A stretch of 64,000 nucleotides of DNA, taken from NCBI GenBank assembly GCA_003993805.1, contig RSEF01000012.1, forward strand, positions 3,558,168 to 3,622,167, given 5' to 3'. A model generated the notes under the pieces. That model was given only the letters and a program-made list of their open reading frames with translations. It did no database searches and was not told where the DNA came from. Shown here in pieces: positions 40,501-55,800 of the stretch (position 1 is the first letter of the stretch; the number at the start of each line of letters is the position of its first letter). The DNA comes from Himantopus leucocephalus. Taxonomy: Eukaryota > Chordata > Aves > Charadriiformes > Recurvirostridae. Position numbers and translations under genes: made by a program.

Positions 40501-43500
40501 CTTTTTGTTGTGTTTGTGCAGCACAGCAGAGGTCTGGCCAACACAGGGCTGCTACTGAGATACCAATTTCCACACAAGTCCATGACAGACAAAGTAGAAA
40601 GTAAAAGACAAGTCTGTTCCAAGACGGAGGAAGGAAAACAGACAACAGGCAGCAAAAGCAGGAGGGATGAGTTACCTCTGTCAGCTTAATGATTTCCCCT
40701 GAGCTGAGACACAGCTTCTTATTGTCATCTAGCACTGTGTTCATGTTCTCAATCCACAAAGCATCAACTGGCCCATCAAACATGTACCATTTCTTGCTGG
40801 TGTCAGTGGCCGCAGCTCCCCGCCGGATGAGTGAGGAAAGGATCCCATCTGTCCTGAAAGGTGGGAGGAAAGCAGGGCTTGGCCCATTCTGCTTTTGCTG
40901 AAATCAATGGCAAAGCTTCCACCATATAAGGCAACAAAGCCAGAATCTTACCCTGGTTCATGTGCCCAAGGATACCTGTGCCTCACGTGTTGATGAGCAC
41001 CAAGACACACATCTCAGCTGGAGTGGCACCATGAAACAATTTCTTTGGGTATTAGGATCTTGACTTCATGTTATCTAATTATAAAATGCCAAGCTTCCCT
41101 TTAACCTCTCTGCCCTCAGTGAAAAGCAAAGAGGCCACGCTAGCATCCAGTTCAGGTCACAGGCAGGTTATCTGCTCCCTGGAATTGCCTCTTCTTCTCC
41201 GCCAAGTGTAAAGAGAGACTCAGGACAGCTACTCCGCTGATTCAGATGCTTCAGCTGGGTAACTATAGGTTAGAAGGATGAATCCAGGCTAAAGAGCATG
41301 ACTCTACCATCTTTATAACTGAAGTTCCCCATCCTCAGCTGCCTGTGAACCCAGGTGGTGCTGGAGCCGGTGAACAGGAGAACAGACACACAAAGAATGC
41401 TGGCTGTTGACAGCAAGAACTTAAATCTGTACATGGAAACCTGGAGTGCAATTTCTGTTCAGGCCCTGGACTCTACTCCCATTATTAAATAATTATTTGT
41501 TATTTTTATAGTGCTAGTGAATTCCAGAGTATTGCTACTGAGATCAAGGGAAAACAGTCTGTTCAAAAGCTCAGCTGATTAAAACAGATGGATTTGTCTG
41601 TAAATAAATTTTATATGGCTGCTGTATTTTTCTTTTTGTCATGTTGACATGTCTGTGTGCTGCCCTTGGGTAGAGTCACATCATAAATAAACTGTCAAGC
41701 TTAACTGGAATATCCTATAAAATGTCCTTCAGTAAAGATGCACCAGAGCCCAGGTTGGGAAGCTCTGGGTCTCAGCATCAGTCATGTTTACTTGCTTGCA
41801 CTTTTCCTAGAGGCAGTCAGTTTCATATTTATTTAGTTTCCCTGGTTTTACAGAACACAGTCTTTAGCTTTGTCCCTAAGCAATTGGTGGGTGACAGGGC
41901 CAAAGGGAGATTCACAGTGCTTCTCACACCTTAGCTTCTGAATAAAGTGAGCTGCAAAGTCAACCTCAGGTCACGTATGGAAACATAAGCAGTAGGACCT
42001 GGCTGTCAAGAGGGCAAATGGGCTATTGGTTCTCGCTTCCAAACCATGTAAGCAAGCAGGAGCCCTGGTAACGGGAATGAAATGCCCCTTTATGCCTGAA
42101 AGTCATTCCTCATCATTCAAGGCCACCAGTGTATTTATACAGAACAATTCAAGTGCACAGCACAGAGTTCACTTTTCTTTAGAAGCAAAGCAAATGTTTT
42201 TAAGCTGCTGTATCTTAGAGCAGGGGCATGTGCTCCAAAGCAATTGAATTATTCCTTGTTACGCAGTTAATGCTGCCAGCTGAGCTGCAGTAACTGTCTG
42301 GGCATGTGCTGGCAGCCAGGCCAAGCGCACAATAAAAGATGTCAGCTTAAATCGCCGTGACTGGCTATTGTAGCTTGGTGAGGATAAGGACTTGATCGCT
42401 TCTGGTTTTATGCCACTACCCTAAATAGTTCTCAGCCTTGAAGAGAAGACACTCAAGACCAGAAGAAAAACGTTTCCCATCTGGAAAGAGGGAAAGCAGG
42501 TTTTGTACTTTACCACTCATGCGTTAGCAAGTTGAACTCTCCATAAAGCTGGCCCATTGTGATGGATTTGGGATTCAGTACAAAGTAGCTGACTGCTTCG
42601 TAATTCCCACCACTGGCTGCAGGCTGACCTTTCAGTGACGTCATTGCAGCTGCCAGGACTTCATAACTCTGCAAAAGCAGGAGAGCAAGAGAGTTAACTG
42701 CCACGGCTCCATAACGACAAAGCCACTTGCTCTCACAGCAACTGCATTCTAAAGGCAGTGAGAAAGGAGATGTAGTGAAGGGTAATATTACGGTAAGGCA
42801 ATGCCTGTCTGTATGCACAGAAATAAAGCATTCTAGATGCAGGCGGAGGAGGTTAGATCGCCTGTGCAAGAGGCCTGAAGCATCTGAAGATATCAAAGTA
42901 TGTCTCAGTCTTAGAAATTTGCAGCAGAGCTAATAAACTTCAGTCTAATCTCCCAACTTGAAAGAGTGAGATACTAATATACTTCCCCATGGCTATAAAT
43001 CAATACTAAAAGGCAGCATCTTGGTCCCCTGACTTCTATGTGAGAGAAGTTGGAAATGCCGGAGTGCGAGTCTTCTGTGAAGCTTAACCCCCTGCATCAC
43101 TACATAGGTGACAGTTTGCTGGTGCCAGTGCAGTGTCTCAACCATACCTTTGTCTTCCCAGAGCCTGTTGGCCCCACTAGCATAAGGCCATGACGAACCA
43201 CAGTAGTTTCATAGAGCTGGATGCACTTAGTCACAAAACCTGTAAAGGAAGATGATGCAGAGTGGGTCTGGGACCAGCTGCCTCTTTCCCAGGGCAGAGC
43301 ACTGGGCTAAAAGCCCAGGCCTAGAGGGAGCTTGTGGACAGCCTTTCCCCTCACCATCAACATCCTTCAGATTCTCTTTGATGCAGGATTTGCGAATGGC
43401 TTCTTCCAGGATGCCATAATCAACCGGCTTTTCTCTGATCTTGGGAAATAAATCTGAGACAATACCACTGAAAAGCTTGAGGTCATCCTGCAGGAATTTG

Positions 43501-46500
43501 GGTACGTTGGCATCCCTGATAGCCCGCAGGCAGATCAGCTCCTGCAAAGATTTAAGAACTCTGAACTTCAAAGATCCTGCCCCTTATGTGGCTGCAGAAA
43601 AGGCCACATAAGTCTATGACAGTGTGAAGTATAAGCACATTTACCTCATTCATAGTAGGATTCTCTCTTTTGAGGTTGCCAGCTGTTGAGATGACAGTCT
43701 TCACAGCTCTCATCCCAAAGTCATAGTGGTCCTGGAAAAGGCACAGAGGAAATAATGTCATCAGATACAGGAGCATCACCTAAAAAAGAGTGAACCTATG
43801 CATGCACTCAGTTAGCAGGTAAGAAGAAAAAAAAAAAAGAAAAGAAAAGAAAAGAGAGTTATGCCTTCAGAACAACTGTTCCTTCATCCAAGTCTGCTTT
43901 CAGGATCCTTCAAACAATTAACTAGTCCTCAGCTGTACAGATTATAGGTGATGAAGGTGCCAATAACTAGATGATGAAAAATCCTAGATAGAGGGAGAAG
44001 TAGGCAGGGCTGCTTGGCACAACTGTCCTGCCATTGTAATCCTAACTAGGACTGAAGGTGAATGCAAGTTCAGCCACAGGAGGAGAAATAAGAATTAGAA
44101 AGGAGGGTGCTAGATGAAAAATGGATATTATGACCTTTTTGCGATATGCTATCACAAGGCACCAAGAGAACCATCCACGTACTTTGTGCCTAGGCTAAGA
44201 AAGCCTCATATTTAAAAAACAGTCGTGGACATTAAGGCACGGACCTGGGTGCTGAGTTGCTCAGACAATAGTTTGAATGTTGTGGTGATCTTCTTTGCAA
44301 GGACTTTGGCTTCATTAAACCCAAATGAGTAGAGTGAGATCTCAGCAATCATAGAGTAATCTGGGACCATCATAGCCACAGGACGAAAGAGAGCCTGAAA
44401 CACAGTTCCAACAGAAGATCAAAACACTGCTGTTTCTTGCTTTTTTCCAGCAACCTGAAAAGGCTGAGTATCTATCCCAGACTGTTTAGAGGACACAGCA
44501 TGAGTGTGCCTGGCACCTGTCAGGGTAGCATCCCTGCAGACTGCAATCTGAGGAGTGCCATTTGCTTACAAATGTGATTCAAATGTCAAAATGATCCTAG
44601 AAACTTTCCAAAAGCATCACATCCTAATCCTTGTCATGGACACACTGGTGGCCGGGGTAGCATCCAGCACCTGTATCGCCCCTCTTCTTTCTGTCTATGC
44701 ATCTGCCCTCCTTACCTTCAGGTTATCGGGCAGTTCAGTACGCCCAGCATATCCTGGGTTCATTGTGATGAAGACTGCACAGGATGGGACCAGTGGGATC
44801 TCTGTGCCTTCAAACATGAAGTGATCCACCTAGAAAATTAAAAATATGATCATCCTCAAAGAATGGAGCCTGATCCGCAAATTAAATAATGTAGCGGAAT
44901 CTTCCATGAGGAAAACAATGGCTTTCAGTAGTTAAATTATCAAGCATGGACACACACAGCTGCCCACAACTGCAGCAACTCAATCTGGTGCCACTGCAGG
45001 AATCCAGTAGTACCAGGAATATCTTTCCCTGTTTAAGAAACTGGGCTCATGGAAGATTTACTGATACTTTTTTTTTTTTTTTGGCTCTTGAACAGATTTC
45101 TATCCCTCCAGCTGTAAACAAACATCTTTCCATTTATTCCGCAGTAGAGTTTGGACCTGAATTAATTTGTGGCAGAGAGGGCAAAGAGAAACCTAAATCC
45201 TTTTTAAAGCTGTGTAGGTAGTAATTTCAGATGGGGGATAAAGTAATGCAGAACTCAGAGAGAGCAAGTTTCTAATTCCAAGCCAAAGTCAAGGAGATTC
45301 AGGTCTTAACCCCTCTGAGTCTACAGATAACAAAGCAGAGGCTGGCTGCTAGACTGGCTGACAGCTGAGTCTCCATGTAAAGCCAACAATTCACTTCACG
45401 TTGCAACTCTGTGTGCGCATGAGTATGCATTTTTCTGTACATCTCGAGTTTTGTGAATCCACTAAAGCTTGGATAACATATTTAGACAAACGTGGTGCTG
45501 AGCAACTCATGGCAGAACACCGGCTGCCTTTATTACAGCTCCAATTTGTATCAGCTCAGTGGATCTGTATTGGAGTGTCTTTCACTCCAAAGTCTGCTGG
45601 CACTGCAGCTCAAGCTGAGTAGTACTTCAGCCTGTGAGAGTGTGGGCAACTGTGGCAGCACAGACCAGGGTGAAGTTAAAAAACCCACCCAGGATGCTGA
45701 CTATGTAATGGCGTGATATGATGCGCCCCAGCTAGGGCATTACTCATGCCTCTCCAAGTTTAAGTATGTCTGTCTGAGCTGCCCCTGAGCAGTGAAGCTG
45801 GTCCTCTGTAAAGATGGATACAAAGACAAGGACTTGCCTAGACTAGCTCAACTGGAGATTTTTTTTGTTGGCCTTTGCATCCACATGTTCATTACGTACC
45901 CTCTGCTGCTGTGCTTTCTGAATAGTTGTGATTTGTTGGGCCACCACAGACAACACCTCGATATCAATGCGGTTGAACTCATCAAAGCAAGCCCATGCGC
46001 CAGAGCTGAGAAAGGGAGGAAAAATGAGGAGAGTCAGGAACATCACACAGGAGCAAGCTTGCAGTCACAAGTTCAGCTAGATCTAGAAATTATAAATCCA
46101 AATACTGTGGAGGCAGCACTGAGACAAGCAGTGAACCTAAAAGGCACTTAACGTCCCACAGCAGGTAGTGACACAGCCACAGTGTACTGGTACAGTGGAA
46201 GGGGCTGTAGCCCCTCACCCCGACTATGCACCCCAGGCCATGTGATGAGAGAGAAGGTGCAGGGTCCCTGCAAGACCATGGCAATGTCTGACCCTATAGC
46301 CTGGGACAAATTCTGCATGTTACAGATTTGGGCTTGAAAGAGGTGTCACGTTGAATTCCTGTTTTGTACTTGAGCTGTAAGTGTAGCAGATACAATTTAG
46401 ACATCTCTTAAGTCCATTTTTCAGCACTTGGAAGACTGTGTATAAAGCTGGAAGCATGTATATGAGGAAGGTGATCTTCCCACAAGGCATGGTTTAAGAA

Positions 46501-46860
46501 AGAAGTGAAATTACTTACAAGGAAAACATCTGAGAAAGTATCAGCTTTTGTTGGAGTAACTAATTCAGATTCACCAGCATACAACAGACTAATTGGACCA
46601 GCTCTGTTTGAAATGTAGAGAAGAGAAGCTTCTCTGAGAGGATCCCTCAGGGCTTAGAGCAGTCTCTCTTGGCTGCTCAATTTTGGATACACTCAGCAGA
46701 TTCTCTCTGTCTTAAGATTAAGCAGCTTGTGGGCTGAATCTCAGTCCAATGTGTAAGATATTAAAACAAAGGCCAGAGCTGCAAACATTTGCACAGGTTT
46801 CTAATATTGGATTGGTGCAAAGCATTTTAATTTTGCCTTAAATGAACAAGATCTCTTTTT

Positions 46861-46895
<35 letters not shown>

Positions 46896-49800
46896 GGCTC
46901 AACTGTCCCTCCCTTCAGGCAGGAATTTTATAACTTTGCTCATTCTGGAACACAGCAACCCCCTTACTAGGATTTTGCTGCCATGAAAACTACTCACCAA
47001 TTCCCAGTGGCCAGCACCCCTGTATCCTACCCGCTCCTTGACAATGACACACAGCATTTCAGCGTACCTGGCTAGTCCCTTGAAAAACTTTCCCATTGCC
47101 ATAAAGTCAAGCTGGTCAGAGCAGTTGAACACTACAGTTTGGACTGCTAGTGCCTTCCCCAGGTCTTTTGTCGTTTCTGTTTTGCCTGTTCCTGCTGGTC
47201 CTGCGGGTGCTCCTCCAAATTTCAGGTGCAGAGCTCCTGTAAGCGTCAGATAACACCTACAACAAAGAAGAGACCAGATGATGAAAAGCATTTCTACTAC
47301 TGATTTCAGTAAGGGAGACATACGATCTGTGCGGCTAAAGACAAGTAGGAATCCATCATTTATTATCCTGTGGAACTGCTTTGATATGCAGCACTCTGCA
47401 AAGGAGTTCGCTATGTGGCCTTGATTAGTATTCAAGGGGGCCTGTATGGGTAAGTCCTTCTGCCACTGGCTACAAATTCACTCTCCAGAAAAAGGACAGT
47501 TACAGAAGGGTGTAACTATTATTGCTGCTGCATATTCTAGAGTATTAGGTGCCCCTATCTACTGGTTTATAGAAGAGCTCCTCAGCTATCATATGGGCAT
47601 TTTATATGAGTCAGAACACTACATTAAGAATCAGGAGAGTGAAAGCAATCAGTCTGAGCACTGATCACCAGGAATACAGTAGAACCAATGCCAGGGTGTT
47701 CCTATGCCCTCGTCTCAGGCAGCCCTTTACTGTACAAATGGTTTCTACTTACGTATATTAAGCAGTGAGATCAGCACAGTCAGATCCTTGGTTTAATCCC
47801 CAATAAGGCTTGTTCATCCAGAAAAAAAAACCCACCACTTATTACCCAGAAAACAATCTCCTTACCTGTCAGTGAGGGGCGTGATAACCAGACGGCCACT
47901 GTTCCCCAGATATTCATAGCCATAGATAAATTCAGCATTGACAGCTCTGATGTACAGGTCCCCCCTCATCCAGTAGTATCTAATGACGAGTGAACATGAC
48001 ATCAGGAAGATAAACACTGGCTGGCAGACAACAGAGCAGCTCATAAGACTACAGCCTGCAGGTTTGGAGACCTGCATGTCATGGGATTTCCCTCTCGAGA
48101 GAAGAAAGGATAAGGTAACACAACAGGGTGGACAGGAATTCTCACAGGAGCTGAAATTAGGTGTTATATCAAGCATCACAGTCCTCCTTGGGCAGGAGGC
48201 ATGACCTTTCACAGCGAGGCTGTGAAACACCATGGTATGGCTTAGTCTATATTGGCAAAGTGGATGCTGTCAAAACTAGGTCTGTCTCAGATGCCTTAGA
48301 ACTGGCATCCTTAAGCAGACTTTAATCCCACTCCTCATAGGGATACTAGAGGCAACTCAGGAATACTGCTTACAGACTATGCAAACTTGTGTTTCCATTC
48401 ATCGTGGACATGGCTGATGGGTAGGGAGAATGAAGACTGGCCAGGTAGGCCAGGTGAGGTTCAACAGCTACACTCTCTACCTGAGCTGGGAGATCCACTC
48501 GAAATCATTCATGCTTGTCACATTCTCCTCAATCAGCTTTCCTGCAACATCTTTGGCGTGGACCTCAATCACAATAAGAGCTGACAACACTGCTCGCTGT
48601 ATCTTAGACAATTTTCCACGGACCAGGGCAACCAAATTGCCCAGCTGAGTAAGGAAAAGAAAGTACTCTGAAGCAATCCATATCCCAAAGACCCAGGCTG
48701 TACTAACACATGCAGTCAAACTTATGGCATCCTAAGTCCAGATCACATGCTGTGTCCAGGCAACTTCTGCCTCATCTCTTGTCAAGAGATACAAATGACT
48801 GCTCAGAAAGCAAATACTGCTCAGGGCTGGCTCAGAGCTGACTTCTGTCTACGCCATTACCATATGTTCAGGTGAAAAGAAAGTTAGAGCCACCATGAGG
48901 CCCAGAGCTGAGGACACCATATTTCCCAGGTATTAGGTGTGATTAGAGGCATGGAACAGATATGAAGGATGCAGTTTCACTTTGATTTCCACTGTCCATC
49001 ACTTCAGTTCTCTCCCATCTTTGACTTCTTGGGTGACCACGGAAAAGTTATCTTTCACCTTCTTTCTGTCTTCAGGTAATGATCATATTATCAGCCCTGT
49101 ACATTATTTGAGGTTTATGATGACAAATATCCTAATGATTAAAATAAGAACCTGGTTTTCTACCTGTTTTTGAGCTGTGCTGTGCAGGACTGTGTCTCTG
49201 CTTCTCCTACAGTATTGTCCTGGTTGTATTTATAAGTTATTTATGGTCTGATGATTGAGAACCTCCATCTGGCAAAATCTCACTCTTACATTCATTTTCA
49301 TACCTCAGAACACAGCTGTGGGAAAAGCCTGCTGGACAAATCTCCAGCTTCCAGAGCTTCAGACACTTCCTTTGTCCAGAAAATCTGGCAGCCAGCAATG
49401 ACCACTTGGCCAGGCCATTGCAAGACCCATGTAGTGCGTGGAGTCTTAAAAAAGGAAAAAAAAAGAAAAGGGTGGTAAGACAATGATTTTTTTTTTTTTT
49501 TTAATTTATTTCTACATCTCCCTGCTTCGAGATGCACGATTAACAAATAAGAACCCAGTTCTTGTTTAAGAGGCTTTCCTTTTCTTTCCTCCAATTGCTG
49601 TGAAGAAACCTTCTTCAGGTACAGGCTGTCTGGATACTGGGTACAGCAGGTACCTTCTCTCCACTATGCCACTTGCAGGTTAGTAACCTGTTACAACTGA
49701 TCAGCAGCAGGTGAAGAATAGGAATCCGTGAGACCCAAAAGAATGTTTCCCCTCCTCTGGTCTGTTCTAACTTTCCTAGTTTCAAATTTTCAGTCTGAGT

Positions 49801-52800
49801 AGAAAACAGTAACAGAAATATCTGAGGCCTTTTTTTTTTTTCAGCCTTTCTTCCTCCCTAGACCCAAACAAATAAAAATTTAAATTTTCTACCAGCATAG
49901 CTTTTACACAGAAACCAGAGCCACGATGCATCCCCTGATGCATTGACTGAAACCAATAGTTCACAGTGCCTTGGTTGCCTTTACCAGCTGTGTGAGATAC
50001 GAGAGCTGAAGAAGACAAAAGAGGGTAAATCCTTATAAAGAGCAAGTTGCCTGGAGAGAAGATTCACACAGTGATATTGGGAAGTGTTCTGTGGCTGTTA
50101 AGTGAGTGTGCAGGGTTTGCATTCTTCTGGACCATTGGCTACTTGCTCAACTGTGCATTCTGCACTTGACACACAGAGTTGGGTTAAAGGTTGTATTTTA
50201 AAACTAGCAGAATATCACAAATCCATCAGCTCTATCACTGGTGACCTCTATGGCAAGCCTGGAACCAAGATATCAGAGACCTGCCAGTCTGTGATACAAC
50301 TCCTACCTCTGGATAAACACCAATTGATCTTTCTATATTGTCCCGTACAGTAGCCTTCATGGATTTCTCCACTTCCAGCAGCCAGTCCTCCACATTATCA
50401 GTGGGATAGATGGGAACAAACAGCTTCACCTCTTCTCCTTCAGCAGAGTACATGTGTGTGATCTGTAGGTCCTCCTGGAACAGTAGCTAATGGAAGAAGC
50501 GCAACAGATGTGAATGGAGGATTTCCTTTCTATCCCTGCCTTCCTGCCGCTAGGGGAGAGCCAGGCTGCAGTGGTGTATGCTCGTTATAAATCTGGTGCC
50601 AAACTTGGTTGTAAATAGTGATAATAAAGTGTGCAACAGATGAGTAAAATGACCTCTCCGAAAAATGGAGAATGATTGTATGAAAACAAGAGATTCACAT
50701 CGTTGGTTTAACTTGAGTGAAGCAAATCAAATTATAGGTAAGATGAACATTTTCATTGCCTGTCTAGGATTCAAACCCTTGATTCCTGTTCAATTCTGTA
50801 GACTCAAATCATTTCCCTTGAGGTCAGAGAGCCCAGTTTTAAGAGTAAAATTTTAACAGCTTCTCCAGTGCCCCGGCATATCACTGAAAGTTCCCTTATT
50901 TATTCCAATGGCTTTGCACCAGGTTTCCAGTTCAATTTCCTTTCTATTTTCCGAAGCTAATGACTAGGAGATTGGGTTTAGTGTCTGAGTATTGTGGTGG
51001 TGCAAGCTGTCACTAGACATGGAGTCTGAAGTCTATTAGGAATAATAAAGAGGAAAAACAGACAGGTTAGCCCCAGCTCCTAAGTAGGGATGAAGGCAGA
51101 AACTTAATTCAGTTCAGGCTTATTCACTCCTTGTGCCTCCTGAGGCTGTCAGCAAGATTGGGATTCCATCCTAACTGGGTGCCTGTGAGTAGACAGCTAA
51201 ATATGACCTATTTCTCTTGGCCTCCATGGTGGGGTGGACAGACATCTCCAGAGGCAGTGTCTTCTCCTCCTAAGATGGGTATCTAAGTCAATTTCTGTAA
51301 GTTGTCCTTCGCAAATGCCTATTTTCCCCTCATTGTCTAAAAATCAGTTAAGGGTCCCCAGTTCATAGGCAGACATGCGGCCTTGAAATGTCTAAAGTGA
51401 GGTTGCTTGAATCCCACTCCCGGGCAGGCAGCACCTTGCAATGCCTGTGTATAGTTACAGGTTCCGAGGATATACATTTCCACACAGCAGAATGTGAACA
51501 CTCCTCCAGATCCCAGCATGCCTCCAAGTTCCCATGACACCAGCTTCCCAAAGGTGGCTCAAGTCACTAGGGTGCTTGCTTTGCCTACCTGTGCAATGTT
51601 CTCAAAGCATTTGCGGAGGTGAGGTTGTACAGCAGTGGGGTCTTTCGTCTGAGACAGTATTTCCAGCAGCTCATCGTCTGAAAGGAAGTAGAACCTAGAA
51701 ACACAGAGCGAGGCATGAGGAGAAGCTCTCCACTGCAGCATTAGGGGCGAAGGCCTGGCAAGATGAGGAACAAGCCTATTTCTAGAGACACTGTTTCTGA
51801 CCGCTCGCTGATCTCTTTGTATTTGGGCAGAAGAGTAGCAGCCACAGTCCAGCCATCTGCCTTTCCATAGAGAAAGGCTTCTCCATCTGCAGAAGTCAGC
51901 TATTCCCATGCAAAGTGGGTTTAAATGAATATCAAAGAATAGAAGTATCCCTTCAGGAATAAGGGACAGAGTTACATGGAGGTTTTCATTTTACCCCATC
52001 CTTTCTAGACAAATCCTGAGGCACAGATATGCAACCAGGCTGTCCTTAACTTACAACATTGGTGTCTGCCTGTTTTCTCCCCATCAGATGGCAGCATTGA
52101 AAGGCGCAGCCTTGCTTATGTTTGCAGTCTCATGACAATATCCTAAGCTTAGATTGTTTTGCTCTTTCTTGGCAGAGTGAACTGGAGTGAGCCTCTCCTT
52201 TCAAATTTTCTGGACCAGGGAACGTGATCCAGCCCACTGAAATTTGAAGTTACCTGGGAAAAGCACCTCTCTTCGTCTCCAGATATTCACTCAGCCCCTT
52301 CTGCACAAGTTCGAGTAGTTTGTTACATTTTCGCAGGTTCTCTAATAGTGTAGGATCGGGGCACAAAGAAATCACCTATAAACAGAACAGAGAACAGAGG
52401 AAGCATCAGTATTCTGAGCATGTGGGAGATAAGGCAGTGGAGATAACTGGGTTACCCAGTGATGTTACTGAGGATTTAAATGACTCATTCACAGGAGTAC
52501 TTTCACAGGGATCTGGAGAGGTGTGAGCTTTGTGGGTAAGGAGGGGAAACAGCGCTTACAGACATGACAAACACATTTCTGGGTTCCCCTAAATACCAAC
52601 ATCTGTGATATGGAATACAATTGGTGATGGAGTCCTGGGAAATGGAGACTGAAGAACAGAAGAGAACAGAGCACTGCTACCATGACACAGAAACAGGTGA
52701 AAACAATGGCTCTAAACAATTTTTAAAAGTCAGTCTTGAGGAGGAATCAAAGGAGTTACCTCATGGATTAGGATTATAGCAGGGCTGGTTACAAGAGCTG

Positions 52801-55800
52801 TAGGGGGTAGGGAGTCTGTGTGCTGAGGAGAAAGTATCTGGTGGGGTGGACAGCTTGGTGCAAGGCATCACAGGGAATGACTCTGTCTGTTTGGACACCA
52901 GAACAAAAGGCCAAGTTCCAAGAGAAGAAACCTAGCACACCGCCCCGGGTGAGGTTGCATTGTTTATACAGCACTGCTCAAGCCCACACCGCTACAAAAA
53001 CAACGACTCAAAGGCAGTCCTTGTGTGAGCACAGCTCCAAAGAATTTGGGATACCTATGCTGGCTTTCATCAAGGCACACACCTCAGGGTTTTCGTTAGC
53101 ATTCTTCATGATGCTCCTCCAATCCCTATCCATGGCCTGGTAGCGCTGGGTTTCCAATGGAAGCTGTCTTTTGATGTCCTCTGACCTAAAGATGGGTTCC
53201 AAGTAGAGCCAAGAGCGCTGGCAGTTCAGCCATTCCTCTAGGACATCCTAGTGGAAAGCAAGAAGAGCATATCAGGACACCATGCTATTAACCTGTTCGA
53301 CAAAACTATTCAAACCGTGCACCAGAATGGGTTTAAAGAAAAAAAGAAAAAAAAAAGAAAAAAGGAGGCGATGCTGCACTTAAACCTTCCACAATTCTAA
53401 AATCTACCTGCAGCATCAGGAGTTGGAATTTCCTTCCCAAGTAATTAAAAAATTCCTAGCAATCCCCTTTGCTAACTGTTGTCAGCAAGCATCAGAATCA
53501 ACACCCACTAGTTTAATGGGGGTAGTTAAGAAGTATGTGTAAGCCAATACTAAAGCTCAAAGGAACTTTGTGGTACTAGGTCAAATTTCTGTGGCTAGTG
53601 TTTCTGTATTTTACAGAAGATAGCACCATGTCAGCACGCAGTAAGACAGGGATTTTATTTTGTGAAAAGAGCTTTTCTGGGGAAGATGATGACAAATAAA
53701 ATATACCAGACCCTGCAAGTCTGTCATATCCTCTCTCCTGCCTGATGTACCTCAGCCCCAGCCTTGCCTACAGAATAATCCATGAAAAAAAATCTTCAAA
53801 CAACACTCTAAATTAAGAGAATGAAAGCTAAACATTAAATTAGACACCAGACAGGAAACCCTGTTTGTGAGGCATTCAAAGGAGCAAGAGAATTAGGTTG
53901 GAAGAACATCCTCCTCTTCCATTTTCAGGCATGGGAGATTGGAAGGTATGGGGAACCAGCCCAACGTTGCAAAGCAGCTCAAGTGTTTGACTCCCTTTCA
54001 GACTGCCTTAGTCACACGGTGCTATCTACCGTTCCCTGAGCACAGGCAGCCACTTGACCTAGCAAGAGGTGGGGTTCTGCAGTAACACAGACAACGGTGG
54101 TTGCTCCATCAGCTAACCCTGATAAGCCACTTCCTGGAAGCGGATTCATGGGCCTTTAGTGAGAGGAATTAATGCAATCAAAAGAAGGGGTAGGAAAGAC
54201 AGAGTGAAAACATGGACATGACAGCCAAAACCACACAGTAAATAGCTGAATTTCCCCATGTCACCTACTGCCTTAGTGTTTAGAGTAGCATTTCTGTATC
54301 CTCATGAGACAAGGCTAGCACTCTGGCAGCCCATGGCCCAAGCACCCCCAGACAGTAAACACCAATAAACGGTATAAAGCAGTTATGAATAACAGATAAC
54401 AATGCTGCCATGCATCAAATACCAGCATTTACACAGAGTTCTCCAGCTAGATACTTGTATTGGAATTTTTCTCCTGCAGCAAAATGCTATTCTGCTGGCT
54501 GAGTCCTGCTGGGTGCTGAGCATTCAGGCTCTAGTTTGATGAAGAAATGCTGGCATAGTCTGCCGGGTCCTGCTTTAAACAGCAGTCTTCCACGTGCCTT
54601 CCTACACTGAGATGTGAATGATTAGCACGGGTTTCACAGGGTCTGCAAGAATCTGTAAAGTCCACTTAGTATAATATGATTAGAGACACCAGTAGGACTA
54701 TCCACAGCAATGGGAGAGTCCTGACCCCATCAAGAAGTGTTGCAATAGGCAGCAAAAGAGCTGGAATTTAATCACTGCTGTTTTCAGAATAAGGCTTTGA
54801 GCTTATCCCCTCTTTTACTAGAGTCAGAAGCTTTGACAGGACCTCTTCCTCCCTAAAGACTGATACTCTCTTGATATTTGTCCTCCCAGTTCCCTAGGAG
54901 CAACAGCACAGCGTTTGTGTTCAAGCATGGCAGCGCAGCCCAGGTGCCCGACTTCATCAAATGTGTGCGGGTAAGAAACCAATACCTGCGTCATCTTCAG
55001 CTTATTTTCCCATGTGTTCATCCTTTCCTCAAAGGGTTTCTTAAATGGTGAGAAGGACATGCTCTGAATCATGACAATGTGATCATCTAGGAGCTGAGAA
55101 GCTTCATCAGTGTTTTTCAGAATAAAAGTATCTGTGTCTTTGTAAAGCATCACAGTAAATAAAACAGAGTTCCATTCACTCTCCATCTTGTTGAGTGCCT
55201 GGGACAGAGGGACAAGCAATTCAATTTTCAGATACAACCTGTGCAATGGTTATCCCAGCTTCCACAACTCTCTTAATGCCCCTCTCTAGCAAGTGACAGG
55301 TTTTTTCTCTTGGATTGCACTGGAAACCACAGCTGTGTATTTAATGCATGAGATGCTCAGCAACAGCACACTTCCTCTGCATTGCCCATGGACTCAACAC
55401 CTCAGTGCTGTCCTGAAAGGAACATCTCAATGGGAAAAAAAGGGCAATTTCAACACCAGGCCCACTTATGCTACTAGATGCAGAGGCTGCCAGCAAAGTG
55501 CTTATTAACGATTATGGTTAATGATGGCTCTGTGAAAGGCAGTTATCCATTGGGAACTCGCCAGAGATTTCAGAGAACAAAAGCTCCCAGAAGGTAATAA
55601 CTTTCAGTCAAGACCATCCTAGGTCACATCCAAACTGGCGAAATGAAGCTGAACCTATGAATCTCCAGAGCCAGCAAGTCTTCCCTGCACATTTACTGTG
55701 GTAAAGGATTTGCCACCTCCATTTCCAGTCACAGCTAATCTCCCTGACATGATGTTTGAATGGCAGAATGCAGACAATCTATTTATTTTAACTTAAACAG